Source: Candidatus Accumulibacter propinquus
Lineage (GTDB): Bacteria > Pseudomonadota > Gammaproteobacteria > Burkholderiales > Rhodocyclaceae
Direction: 5' to 3'
DNA length: 16,263 bases
Assembly (NCBI GenBank): GCA_016714935.1
Contig: JADKBU010000062.1
Location: 1 to 16,263 of the forward strand
Position 1 is the first letter of the stretch; the number at the start of each line of letters is the position of its first letter. Under the pieces are notes generated by a model. That model searched no databases and was not told the DNA's origin. It saw only the letters and a list, made by a program, of their open reading frames with translations. This document shows, one piece after another, positions 7,160-14,439 of this stretch. The translations under genes and the position numbers were made by a program.

Positions 7160-7212
7160 CTGTGGTCGGGGGTGGAATGCCGGAAGGCGCTTTCTACTGG
7201 TGAGGTGACGAC

Positions 7213-7890
7213 ATGGCGATTACCGATTGGCCCGAGGACGAGCGACCGCGCGAGCGGCTTCTGGCGCACGGTGCTGCGTCGCTGTCGGATGCCGAGTTGC
7301 TGGCGATCTTCCTGCGTGTCGGCTGCAGGGGAAAATCCGCGGTCGATCTGGGGCGTGAGCTGATCAGCCGCTTCGGCGGGCTGAACGGCCTGTTCGCGGC
7401 CAGCCAGGCCGACTTTTCGGCGGTGCCTGGCATGGGGCCCGCGAAATACGCGCAGTTGCAGGCGGTCCTGGAAATGGCGCGGCGGGCGCTGGGCGAGGAA
7501 ATGCGCCGGGGAATCGGCTTTTCTTCTCCGGCGGCGGTGCGCGATTACCTGCGGCTGCATCTCGCGGGGCTGCAGCACGAGGTGTTCTTCGCGCTGTGGC
7601 TGGATGCACAGAATCGCCTGATCGCTGCCGAAGAGCTGTTTCGCGGCACGTTGACGCAGACCAGCGTCTATCCGCGCGAGGTGGTGAAGCACGCGCTGCG
7701 ACACAACGCCGCGGCGGTGGTGCTGGCGCACAACCACCCCTCGGGGGTCGCCGAACCCTCGCGCGCCGACGAACTGCTGACCAGCGAACTCAAGCAGGTC
7801 CTGGCGCTGGTGGAAGTGCGCGTGCTCGACCATTTCATCGTTGCGGCGCAATCGCCACCACTGTCTTTCGCCGAACGCGGCCTGCTGTAG
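7213..7890 (+). CDS. radC: RadC family protein with JAB/JAMM metalloprotease-like domain
   Basis: A 225-residue protein of full family length. A helix-hairpin-helix-like N-terminus (about 20-85, with VPGMGPAKYAQL) is followed by the RadC/JAB domain (about 103-225). The JAMM signature is complete: HNHPSG with H173 and H175, then D186. The usual RadC block ELFRGTLTQTSVYPREVVK is also present. RadC was once thought to act in DNA repair, but its function is not established. GAGGTG sits just before the ATG and supports the start. The gene converges with the last gene of the nif operon 64 bases away. Confidence 0.95.
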   Translation: MAITDWPEDERPRERLLAHGAASLSDAELLAIFLRVGCRGKSAVDLGRELISRFGGLNGLFAASQADFSAVPGMGPAKYAQLQAVLEMARRALGEEMRRGIGFSSPAAVRDYLRLHLAGLQHEVFFALWLDAQNRLIAAEELFRGTLTQTSVYPREVVKHALRHNAAAVVLAHNHPSGVAEPSRADELLTSELKQVLALVEVRVLDHFIVAAQSPPLSFAERGLL

Positions 7891-7915
7891 CACCGTTCCC
7901 GTCGCGGCGCTGGCT

Positions 7916-7930
7916 GCACGGCCGCCGTGC
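7916..7930. terminator. GC hairpin between convergent genes (possible terminator)
   Basis: A 6-bp perfect stem (GCACGG / CCGTGC, loop CCG) lies in the 64-base gap between radC and the end of the nif operon. No T-run follows on either strand, so it is at best a weak, bidirectional terminator. Confidence 0.25.
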
Positions 7931-7954
7931 GCGTCTCGCCGAGCCGGGTCCTGC

Positions 7955-8929
7955 TCAGAAGCCGTAAGGAGTGTACAGCCACTCCTTGACCACTTCGACG
8001 TCGCGATCGGGCAGGTAGCGAAAACCGGCCTGGACATCGTCGATGACGGCGTTGGCCAGAGCGTGCGGTGCGCTCCTGGTGGTCAGCATGTGGAAGAACC
8101 AGGCCATCGGGTAGCCGACGGCCTTGTCGTAGCGGATCATGCTGTCGTGCAGGGCCAGTCCCTGCATCCCGAAGCTGGCGCCGAACTTCGGCGGTGTGCC
8201 GTTCAGGGCGGCAACCGGCGTGGCATGCAGCACCGGTTGCCGGTAACGGTCCATGTGCTCGCGCACGACGATCACCCAGTGGTGGGAAAACTGCGTCGCC
8301 GCGCCGGCGCTGCTCGCTTCCCAGGCCGCGACGAAACGATGGATCGGTTGCGGGTCGGGCTTCTGCGCGCGCATGCGGCCGAGGAAGGTGTCCACCGGCG
8401 TCAGGCGGCGCAGGACCAGGAACGGCGCGCCGATCGGTTCGGCCCCGGCGCAGCAGGTCGGGTCCGCGCTGCGCGGGTCGACCAGTTCCTCGATGCTCGA
8501 CGGCAGGGTTTCCGTGGCGAACAGGGGATGGCAGATCACTTCCTGCAGTTCCTCGATTTCGATCTGCACGAAATCGGCCGCCCCAGGTCCGGTGGCGGCG
8601 ACGAAATAATGCGTACGGCCGGTGAGACGGGTGGCGCGCAGGCCGAGGTCGGCATAGGCGTCGCACAGCGCCGCCATGTCGTCGTCGTGGGCGGCGAGTT
8701 CGTGTTCGGCCCAGGTTTCCAGATGGTCGGAGAGATGCGCGTTGGCGGCGTCGACGACGCCGCCGAGGCGATACCAGCCGCCGCGCGAGAGGACTTCGCG
8801 GAAGGTGAGTGCGGGCGCCAGCGGCGCCAGTTCCCTGGCCAACATGGCAGGTCCCATGGTGGCCGGGGTTCGCACGCAGAGCTCGGCGATCTTGTGCGAC
8901 AGTTCCTCCCAATGTGACACGCTATTCAT
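7955..8929 (-). CDS. unknown 324-residue protein at the end of the nif operon
   Basis: I do not recognise a family. The protein has no signal peptide or membrane segment and should be cytoplasmic. Notable features are a CC pair at 159-160, C19, C89 and C133, several histidines (SHHWVIVVREH around 215-225), and an acidic helix (FVQIEIEELQEVICHPL, 120-136). Its ATG overlaps the stop of the LRV gene (ATGA at 8926-8929), so it is very likely co-translated with it. As the last gene of an operon starting at nifH, it is probably a nitrogenase-associated accessory protein; this is inference from position. The C-terminus (EWLYTPYGF) looks complete. Confidence 0.8.
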   Translation of the reverse strand: MNSVSHWEELSHKIAELCVRTPATMGPAMLARELAPLAPALTFREVLSRGGWYRLGGVVDAANAHLSDHLETWAEHELAAHDDDMAALCDAYADLGLRATRLTGRTHYFVAATGPGAADFVQIEIEELQEVICHPLFATETLPSSIEELVDPRSADPTCCAGAEPIGAPFLVLRRLTPVDTFLGRMRAQKPDPQPIHRFVAAWEASSAGAATQFSHHWVIVVREHMDRYRQPVLHATPVAALNGTPPKFGASFGMQGLALHDSMIRYDKAVGYPMAWFFHMLTTRSAPHALANAVIDDVQAGFRYLPDRDVEVVKEWLYTPYGF

Positions 8930-9708
8930 TCGCTGTTCTCCGGCGTTGAGTGACTTTGCTGCAGGCGTTCCCGGGCGGCTTGACGCACCTCGGGCTCGGG
9001 ATCTTCCAGGCGGCTGGCCAGGGCATCAAGGGGGGCGCGGCCGACCGCCGCCAGGCGGACCAGCCAGTCGTTGTCGTCGAGCAGGCGCGCCGCGTGTTCG
9101 GGCAGGGCGCGTTCGGCGACGATGCGCCGCACCTCGGCGTCGCGGTCGTCGAGCAGGCGCGCCAGGGCGAAGGCCGGCAGGCGGCGGGCAATGGTCTTGC
9201 GCACCTCGCGCTCGGGATCGTCGGCCAGGCGCGGCAACTTGCCGTGCGACAGACGCTGCGCGACGACCACGCGCACCATGTAGTCGGGGTCGGCGGCCAT
9301 CGACAGGAGTTGTTCGGCGTCGAGCCGATGCGCGACGGTGATTCGCACCTCGCGATCGGGGTCGCTGGCCAGGGCGATGGCCGCCGCCGGCGGCAGGCGC
9401 GAGGCGACGACGCGGCGCACGACTTCATCGGCGTCGGCGGTGAGCGCCGTCACTGCCGGCAGCGGCGCGTAACGTGCGGCGATCGCGCGCCGCTCCCAGA
9501 AGCCATCATCCAGCCAGCTTGCCGCTTCCTGCGGGTGACGCCGGAAAAAGCGGTCGATGCGTTGCCCGCTCAAGGCCCGCACGCAGACCGCCGCGGGATC
9601 GCAGGCGCCACCGGCGAGCAGCGTCGCCGCGTAGCGACAGTCGCCGCAGGGCGGCGCCAGCGCCTGCGCCAGCGGCGCGCGGGGAGCGTCGTCGCGCTCA
9701 GTCGGCAT
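8926..9708 (-). CDS. 4Fe-4S leucine-rich-repeat-variant (LRV) protein
   Basis: A 260-residue protein. The N-terminus has four cysteines, C21, C24, C36 and C42 (CGDC...CDPAAVC), matching the [4Fe-4S] site of the Azotobacter vinelandii LRV protein, whose gene also follows nifY in a nif cluster (established knowledge). Residues 92-250 are seven repeats with exact 24-residue spacing: aspartates at 92, 116, 140, 164, 188, 212 and 236, each followed by a VRRxVAxRL-type helix. This gives a right-handed helical solenoid. The role is unknown, perhaps protein-protein contact during nitrogenase assembly. The start at 9708 (MPTERDD) is preferred over 9786, which would add an odd Arg/Pro/Trp-rich stretch antisense to nothing useful. 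It overlaps the upstream gene by 11 bases and the downstream one by 3. Confidence 0.9.
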   Translation of the reverse strand: MPTERDDAPRAPLAQALAPPCGDCRYAATLLAGGACDPAAVCVRALSGQRIDRFFRRHPQEAASWLDDGFWERRAIAARYAPLPAVTALTADADEVVRRVVASRLPPAAAIALASDPDREVRITVAHRLDAEQLLSMAADPDYMVRVVVAQRLSHGKLPRLADDPEREVRKTIARRLPAFALARLLDDRDAEVRRIVAERALPEHAARLLDDNDWLVRLAAVGRAPLDALASRLEDPEPEVRQAARERLQQSHSTPENSE

Positions 9709-9982
9709 CCTCACCGCGCAGTCCCACCACCAGTCCGGTCGCGACCTCGGCGTCGGCGGTGAGCGTGACGCAATGCGCGCTGGCATCGAGGTAATAGAGG
9801 TTGCAGTGGGCGTTGCCGAAAGCCGGCTGCGCGCGCGGCGGCAGATCGTCGTCGCTGCAGACGACCACCCGCAGACCGGCGAACTGCGCCCGCAAGTCCC
9901 GCTGCAGGTCGGCGGTCGGCAGGCTGGCGGGCGCCTCGCCGACGCGCGCGGCGACCGCTTCGAGCAGCGCCGCGGCGATCAT
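9698..9982 (-). CDS. small nif-linked protein (possibly DUF6129)
   Basis: A 94-residue protein: helix (MIAAALLEAVAARVG), then FAGLRVVVCSDDDLPPRAQP (34-53), NLYYLDASAHCVTLT (61-75) and ATGLVVGL. The SDD-P...NLY.D...C..LT pattern resembles the small DUF6129-type proteins I recall from proteobacterial nif clusters; not checked by search. C42, C60 and C71 are present without a clear cluster motif. The start (ATG, 9982) overlaps the nifY stop as ATGA, so translation is coupled. The longer open frame reaching 10771 on this strand is only the shadow of nifY. Function unknown. Confidence 0.75.
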   Translation of the reverse strand: MIAAALLEAVAARVGEAPASLPTADLQRDLRAQFAGLRVVVCSDDDLPPRAQPAFGNAHCNLYYLDASAHCVTLTADAEVATGLVVGLRGEDAD

Positions 9983-10704
9983 GCGTCCGAGCTGGCGAGA
10001 TGCGCGGCAAAGCGGGTCAGCGAGCCGGCCTCGACACCCATGATGCGCGCCAGCCAGGGCGGCGGATGGCGCAGCGCCTGCTGCAGCTGCGCGAGCGTCG
10101 CGGCGGCGGTCGCTGCGGGGTTGTCGCGGCTGGAGACCTTCACCGGATGCACCCCGGCGCGCACCACCTTGGCCGTTGCCGGACCGCCGATCGACTGTAC
10201 GTAGACGATCTGGCAGTCGCCGATCAGCGCCGCGCGCGCGACGTTGCGATCCTCGGCATGGTCCGCCTCCAGCGTCGGGCGGACGCCGATCAGCCGCACT
10301 TCGCTGGGCGACACCTGGTAGATCAGGAAGCGCTCGCAGGAACCGTAGTGCCCGTCGAGCAGTTGCTCGCGATTCGAAGCGCAGGCGACGCGGATCGATT
10401 CGGGCATTTCGCCTTCGCTGTAGCTGGCCACCGCCGGCAGCTCGCTGTTGGTGATGCCTTCGCCCCACAGCAGGCGCACCGCCTGCTTGAGCTGCTCTTT
10501 CGGAACATCCGGTTCGACCACGTCGTCGCCCTGCAGCAGGACCTGCAGGTCGGCGACGGTGACCGTCGAGAGCTTGGCCTCGGTGAGCGGCAGGTCGAGT
10601 CGCTCGACCAGCGCCGAGACCAGTTCCCTGGCCGACAGACTGCCCAGCTCGCGGGCGGCGAGCGCCACGCGCAGCGCGGCTTCGCGGGTAATCGACTGCG
10701 CCAT
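9979..10704 (-). CDS. nifY: NifY/NafY-type FeMo-cofactor-binding accessory protein
   Basis: A 241-residue protein with the two-domain layout of Azotobacter NafY: an N-terminal helical domain (about 1-75) and a C-terminal cofactor-binding NifX/NifB-type domain (about 95-220). Key features are RVACASN (105-111), DGHYGSCERFLIYQV (117-131, with H119 at the position of the NafY FeMo-co ligand histidine), and DRNVARAALIGDC (152-164) with GGPATAKVVRAGVHPVK (173-189). NafY-type proteins hold FeMo-co or bind cofactor-free dinitrogenase during maturation. GGGAG lies about 7 bases before the ATG. The ferredoxin gene ends 18 bases upstream. Whether to call it nifY or nafY cannot be settled from sequence alone. 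Confidence 0.9.
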   Translation of the reverse strand: MAQSITREAALRVALAARELGSLSARELVSALVERLDLPLTEAKLSTVTVADLQVLLQGDDVVEPDVPKEQLKQAVRLLWGEGITNSELPAVASYSEGEMPESIRVACASNREQLLDGHYGSCERFLIYQVSPSEVRLIGVRPTLEADHAEDRNVARAALIGDCQIVYVQSIGGPATAKVVRAGVHPVKVSSRDNPAATAAATLAQLQQALRHPPPWLARIMGVEAGSLTRFAAHLASSDA

Positions 10705-10722
10705 CGGCGTCTCCCTGGCGGC

Positions 10723-10920
10723 CTAGATGAAGACGATGCAGGACTCGCCTGCCGGACAGGCGTCGAGGCACTGCGGCGAGTCGTGTTCACCCTCGCACTC
10801 GGTACAGGTGTCGACGTTGATCTTGTAGATGCCGGCCTTGCTGGTGATCGAGCTGGTCGGGCAGACCGGCTTGCAGTCGCCGCAAGAGGTGCATTCGGCC
10901 TGGATGATTTTCATTGCCAT
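10723..10920 (-). CDS. 2[4Fe-4S] ferredoxin in the nif operon
   Basis: A 65-residue ferredoxin. Cluster I motif is C10-x2-C13-x2-C16-x3-C20-P; the second is C39-x2-C42-x8-C51-x3-C55-P, with an 8-residue insertion between the second and third cysteines like the Allochromatium vinosum (Alvin) type. An extra cysteine, C61, follows. It is likely to carry low-potential electrons for nitrogenase or for cofactor assembly. A GGAG ribosome binding site precedes ATG 10920. It lies between nifT and nifY, so it is probably expressed with them. I give no symbol because fdxN and similar names are used for several different nif ferredoxins. Confidence 0.92.
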   Translation of the reverse strand: MAMKIIQAECTSCGDCKPVCPTSSITSKAGIYKINVDTCTECEGEHDSPQCLDACPAGESCIVFI

Positions 10921-10943
10921 GGTGTGACTCTCCGTGAATTGGA

Positions 10944-11168
10944 TTACTCGGGCGCGTCCAGTCGCCTGGCGCGCAGCGAGATCGGGAAGCGTCCAGGCAG
11001 CGCCTGGGGTTCGATGTAGTAGGCGCCACCGTTGTTGAGACGGATCTCGCCGCCCCACTTGTCCGCGCTGTCGAACTCCATCGAAACAATGGCGTCCTCC
11101 AGATCGCGCTTCGGCAGGTAGAACGAGTAGGCACCGGCGGCATCCTTGCGGACCATGATGTTGGCCAT
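10944..11168 (-). CDS. nifT: NifT (FixT) protein
   Basis: A 74-residue protein of typical NifT length and sequence: MANIMVRKDAAGAYSFYLPK, then EDAIVSMEF, DKWGGEIRLNNGGAYYIEP and a basic C-terminus. NifT sits after nifK in many nif operons; its role is unclear, with mutants having mild or no phenotype in some species (established knowledge). AAGGGAAG lies just before the ATG. Confidence 0.95.
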   Translation of the reverse strand: MANIMVRKDAAGAYSFYLPKRDLEDAIVSMEFDSADKWGGEIRLNNGGAYYIEPQALPGRFPISLRARRLDAPE

Positions 11169-11192
11169 GAAACTTCCCTTTGCGGTTGGTGA

Positions 11193-11214
11193 CGGGGACG
11201 GCGAAGCGTCCCCG
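11193..11214 (-). other. stem-loop in the nifK-nifT gap
   Basis: An 8-bp perfect stem (CGGGGACG / CGTCCCCG) with a 6-base loop lies between the nifK stop and the nifT ribosome binding site. No T-run follows in the direction of transcription, so it is more likely an RNA processing or stabilising hairpin than a strong terminator. Confidence 0.4.
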
Positions 11215-11231
11215 CCCGGCTCGGTTGGTGT

Positions 11232-12800
11232 TCAGCGCACCAGGTCGAAGTTGTAGTCGGTGGTGGCCATGCCCATGGTCTCCTGGTCGAGACGTTCGAG
11301 CACCGCATTGACCAGCGTGGTGACCACCTGCATGGCCCCCTCGTAACCCACCGTCGTCTGGCGATGCAGGTGGTGACGATCGAACAGCGGGAAGCCGATG
11401 CGGATCAGCGGCACTTCGAAGGCCTTGCCCTTGTGCAGGGTGTCGCGCTGGATGAACTTGCCGTAGCTGTTGCCGATCAGGAAATCCGGCTTGTCGGTGA
11501 AGCACAGCGAACGCAGGTGCCACAGGTCGAGACCGGTGTAGGCCTTGGCGTTGGCGCCGAACGGGCTCTCGGCGAGCATCTTCTCCATCGCCTTCAACCA
11601 GCGCTTGGTGCCGTTGTGACTGACCACGTGCGTCGGCTCGGCGCCGCATTCGAAGAGAATCTTGACCATCCCCATGACGAAGTCCGGGTCGCCGTAGAGC
11701 GCGAACTTCTTGCCGTGCAGCCAGGCGTGCGAGTCGGACATCAGGTCGACCAGGCGGCCGCGCTCGGTGGCCAGCGACTCCGGAATCGGCTTGCCGGTCA
11801 GCTCGGAGACCTTCATCAGGAACTCGTCGGTCCAGTCCACGCCCATCGGGATGTTGAGCTTGGGCACCTCGTGGTTCCAGGTGTTCTCGACCAGCTTCTT
11901 GGTCTTGTCGAGCTGGTAGGGCTGCAGCAGGAAGGTGCTGATGGCGTTCGGCGCATCCTTGATCTCGGCCTGCGTGGTGCCGCCGGCGTACATCCGGAAC
12001 TCGCCGTCGGCCGGCGTGTCGAGCACCTCGGTCGGGTCGGAGAGCAGCGTCGCGTCGACACCCATTTCGGCCATCATCCGCTTGATGACGCGGAAGTTGC
12101 CCAGGTAGGTCTCGAAGCCGGGAACGAAGTTGAGCTTGCCGTTCTTGCCCGGTGCCTTGTCGGCCATGGTGTTCAGCGTGAACGAGCGCATGATGCCCTC
12201 GAACATGTTGTCCCAGCCGGTGACGTGCGAGCCGACGAAGGAGGGGGTGTGCGCGAAGGGGACCGGGAACTCGTCGGGTACGAAGCCTTCCTTCTTGGCG
12301 TTGTTGATGAACGCGTTGAGGTCGTCACCGATGACCTCGGCCATGCACGTCGTCGATACCGCGATCATTTCCGGCTTGTAGATCGCCTTGGCGTTTTCGA
12401 GGCCGTCGAACATGTTCTTCTGGCCGCCGAAGACGGCGGCGTCCTCGGTCATCGAATCCGAGACACAGCAGATCGGTTCCTTGAAATGGCGGTTGAAGTA
12501 GGTGCGGAAGTACGACACGCAGCCCTGCGAGCCATGCACATAGGGCAGGGTCTTCTCGAAACCCAGGGCGCAGAGCACGGCGCCGAGCGGCTGGCAGGCC
12601 TTCGCCGGATCGACGGTCAGCGCTTCGCGCTTGAAGTTCAGGTCCTGGTATTCCTGGGTCGTCGTCCAGAGGAAGACTTCCTGCACCTTTTCCGGGGAGT
12701 GGCGCTCTTCGAACAGATCCTGCTTGTTCTTCAGCGAGACCTTGTAGTCTTCCTCGCGGAACAGCGGGTAGCAGGGCTTGATGTCATCTACAGTTTGCAT
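11232..12800 (-). CDS. nifK: Nitrogenase MoFe protein beta chain (NifK)
   Basis: A 522-residue protein, very close to Azotobacter vinelandii NifK (523) over its whole length. The P-cluster cysteines are C69, C94 and C152 (KACQPLGA, HGSQGC, STTCMAEVIGDD). The SFVGSHVTGWDNM segment holds the serine that can ligate the oxidised P-cluster. NifK pairs with NifD in the alpha2beta2 dinitrogenase that reduces N2. I set the start at 12800 (MQTVDDIKPC) because AAGGAG lies 6 bases upstream; the open frame reaches 12824, but that would put the ribosome binding site inside the gene. It is 63 bases after nifD. Confidence 0.98.
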   Translation of the reverse strand: MQTVDDIKPCYPLFREEDYKVSLKNKQDLFEERHSPEKVQEVFLWTTTQEYQDLNFKREALTVDPAKACQPLGAVLCALGFEKTLPYVHGSQGCVSYFRTYFNRHFKEPICCVSDSMTEDAAVFGGQKNMFDGLENAKAIYKPEMIAVSTTCMAEVIGDDLNAFINNAKKEGFVPDEFPVPFAHTPSFVGSHVTGWDNMFEGIMRSFTLNTMADKAPGKNGKLNFVPGFETYLGNFRVIKRMMAEMGVDATLLSDPTEVLDTPADGEFRMYAGGTTQAEIKDAPNAISTFLLQPYQLDKTKKLVENTWNHEVPKLNIPMGVDWTDEFLMKVSELTGKPIPESLATERGRLVDLMSDSHAWLHGKKFALYGDPDFVMGMVKILFECGAEPTHVVSHNGTKRWLKAMEKMLAESPFGANAKAYTGLDLWHLRSLCFTDKPDFLIGNSYGKFIQRDTLHKGKAFEVPLIRIGFPLFDRHHLHRQTTVGYEGAMQVVTTLVNAVLERLDQETMGMATTDYNFDLVR

Positions 12801-12863
12801 CTTCATCTCCTTTGCCTGCGCCACCCATTTGTGGACGCAGGCACAAGTTGAGGGAAACCTCGT

Positions 12864-14348
12864 TCAGGCGACCTTCTTCAGCTCGCTCGTTTCAGCAGCT
12901 TCCGGGAGTTTCTTCCACGGCGGGGTCTGCTTGCTCCAGCAGGGGTTGGAGATCGCCATGTCCATGTCGCGGGCGAAGATCGCAAAACCGTCGTAGCCGT
13001 GGTACGGACCGGAGTAGTCCCAGGAGTGCATCTGGCGCAGCGGGATGCCCATCTTCTGGAAGACGTATTTCTCCTTGATGCCGGAACCGACCAGGTCCGG
13101 CTTGATGCGCTTGATGAACTCTTCGAGCTCGAAGCCGGTGGCATCGTCGTAGAGCAGCGTGGCGTTGCCCATTTCCTTGATCGTGCGGTCGTAGTCGTCG
13201 TTGTGCGCGAACTCGTAGCCGGTGCCGATGACCTTCATGCCGAGGTCCTCGTAGGCGCCGATGACGTGCCGCGGGCGCAGGCCGCCGACGTAGAGCATCA
13301 CCGTCTTGCCCTGCAGGCGCGGCTTGTACTTGGCAATCACCGCTTCCATCATCGGCTGGTATTTGGCGATCACGCGCTCGGCACCCTCCTTGATGGTGTC
13401 GTCGAAATGCGCGGCAATCGCGCGCAGCGACTCGGCAATCTTGGTCGGACCGAAGAAGTTGTACTCCAGCCAGGGAATGCCGTACTTTTCTTCCATGTGC
13501 CGGCTGATGTAGTTCATCGAGCGGTAGCAGTGCAGCAGGTTGAGCTTGACCTTCGGGGTCTTTTCGATTTCCGCCAGCGTGCCGTCACCGGACCACTGCG
13601 AGACCACGCGCAGGCCCATCTCCTCGAGCAGGATGCGCGAAGACCAGGCGTCGCCGCCGATGTTGTAGTCGCCGATGATCGACACGTCATAGGGTGTGGC
13701 TTCGAAGGGCTGGCCGTCGCGCTTGTCGAGGACCCAGTCGCGGATCGAATCGTTGGCGATGTGGTGTCCGAGCGACTGCGAAACGCCGCGGAAGCCTTCA
13801 CAGCGTACCGGCACGATCGGCTTGTTCATTTCCTTGGCGCCCTTCTTGGCGACCGCCTCGATGTCGTCGCCGATCAGGCCGATCGGACACTCGGACTGTA
13901 CCGAGATGCCCTTGTGCAGCGGGAACAACTGCTCGATTTCGGCGATCAGCTTGGCCAGCTTCTTGTCGCCGCCGAAAACGATGTCCTTCTCCTGGAAGTC
14001 CGAGGTGAAGTTCATGGTGCCGAAGGTATCGACGCCGGTGGTGCCGACGTAGTAGTTGCGGCGACCGGCGCGGGAGTACTGGCCGCAGCCGACGGGGCCG
14101 TGCGAGATGTGGATCATGTCCTTGATCGGACCCCAGACCACGCCCTTGGAACCGGCGTAGGCACAGCCGCGGACGGTCATCACGCCGGGCAGCGACTTGC
14201 GGTTGGAGGTGATGCACTTCTTCGATTGCTCGACCGACTGGTCGTTGACCGCCAGGTGCTTGGCGCGGTCCTTCCTGGCCTTCTCGGGATAAACCTCGAG
14301 CACTTCCTGAATCAGGGCCTCGGTTTCTTCGCGTGTCAATTCAGACAT
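12864..14348 (-). CDS. nifD: Nitrogenase MoFe protein alpha chain (NifD)
   Basis: A 494-residue protein that holds the FeMo-cofactor and half of the P-cluster. P-cluster ligands are C62, C88 and C154; cofactor ligands are C274 and H441 (C275 and H442 in Azotobacter). Q191 and H195, which shape the cofactor pocket, are present in SQSLGHH, as is R96. The LRPRHVIGAYEDLG and MHSWDYSGPYHG blocks are intact. The start at 14348 (MSELTREETE) has AAGGAG spaced from the ATG by about 7 bases; the longer frame to 14423 runs into the intergenic hairpin. It is the Mo type, with none of the features of VnfD or AnfD seen. Confidence 0.98.
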   Translation of the reverse strand: MSELTREETEALIQEVLEVYPEKARKDRAKHLAVNDQSVEQSKKCITSNRKSLPGVMTVRGCAYAGSKGVVWGPIKDMIHISHGPVGCGQYSRAGRRNYYVGTTGVDTFGTMNFTSDFQEKDIVFGGDKKLAKLIAEIEQLFPLHKGISVQSECPIGLIGDDIEAVAKKGAKEMNKPIVPVRCEGFRGVSQSLGHHIANDSIRDWVLDKRDGQPFEATPYDVSIIGDYNIGGDAWSSRILLEEMGLRVVSQWSGDGTLAEIEKTPKVKLNLLHCYRSMNYISRHMEEKYGIPWLEYNFFGPTKIAESLRAIAAHFDDTIKEGAERVIAKYQPMMEAVIAKYKPRLQGKTVMLYVGGLRPRHVIGAYEDLGMKVIGTGYEFAHNDDYDRTIKEMGNATLLYDDATGFELEEFIKRIKPDLVGSGIKEKYVFQKMGIPLRQMHSWDYSGPYHGYDGFAIFARDMDMAISNPCWSKQTPPWKKLPEAAETSELKKVA

Positions 14349-14364
14349 CCTGCTTCTCCTTGTG

Positions 14365-14395
14365 GGGTGCCGGCACTCATGCGTACACGGCACCC
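14365..14395 (-). other. stem-loop in the nifH-nifD gap
   Basis: A perfect 8-bp inverted repeat, GGGTGCCG at 14365-14372 and CGGCACCC at 14388-14395, with a 15-base loop, lies just downstream of nifH in the 91-base nifH-nifD gap. Hairpins here are known in other diazotrophs to stabilise the nifH part of the message or partly stop transcription, giving more NifH than NifDK. That role is inferred here. Confidence 0.55.
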
Positions 14396-14439
14396 GAGGG
14401 TTGCGATGGTGTTGCCGGGTCAAACCCGTGCGCGACGAC

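Noticed and set aside
7841..8917. + strand open frame opposite the 324-residue gene
   Set aside because: The minus-strand frame is coupled to the LRV gene and has more balanced composition; the + frame overlaps the radC end and looks like a shadow.
8926..9708. periodic DNA in the LRV gene as a tandem DNA repeat
   Set aside because: The period is at protein level (24 residues); codons vary between repeats, so it is a protein repeat rather than a DNA satellite.
9698..10771. 357-codon minus-strand frame covering nifY
   Set aside because: Only its last 94 codons look like protein; the rest is Arg/Ala-rich shadow of nifY. I kept the start at 9982.
11364..12851. 495-codon open frame on the + strand opposite nifK
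   Set aside because: It is an antisense shadow of nifK with repetitive Val/Glu/Leu/Gly composition and no domain.
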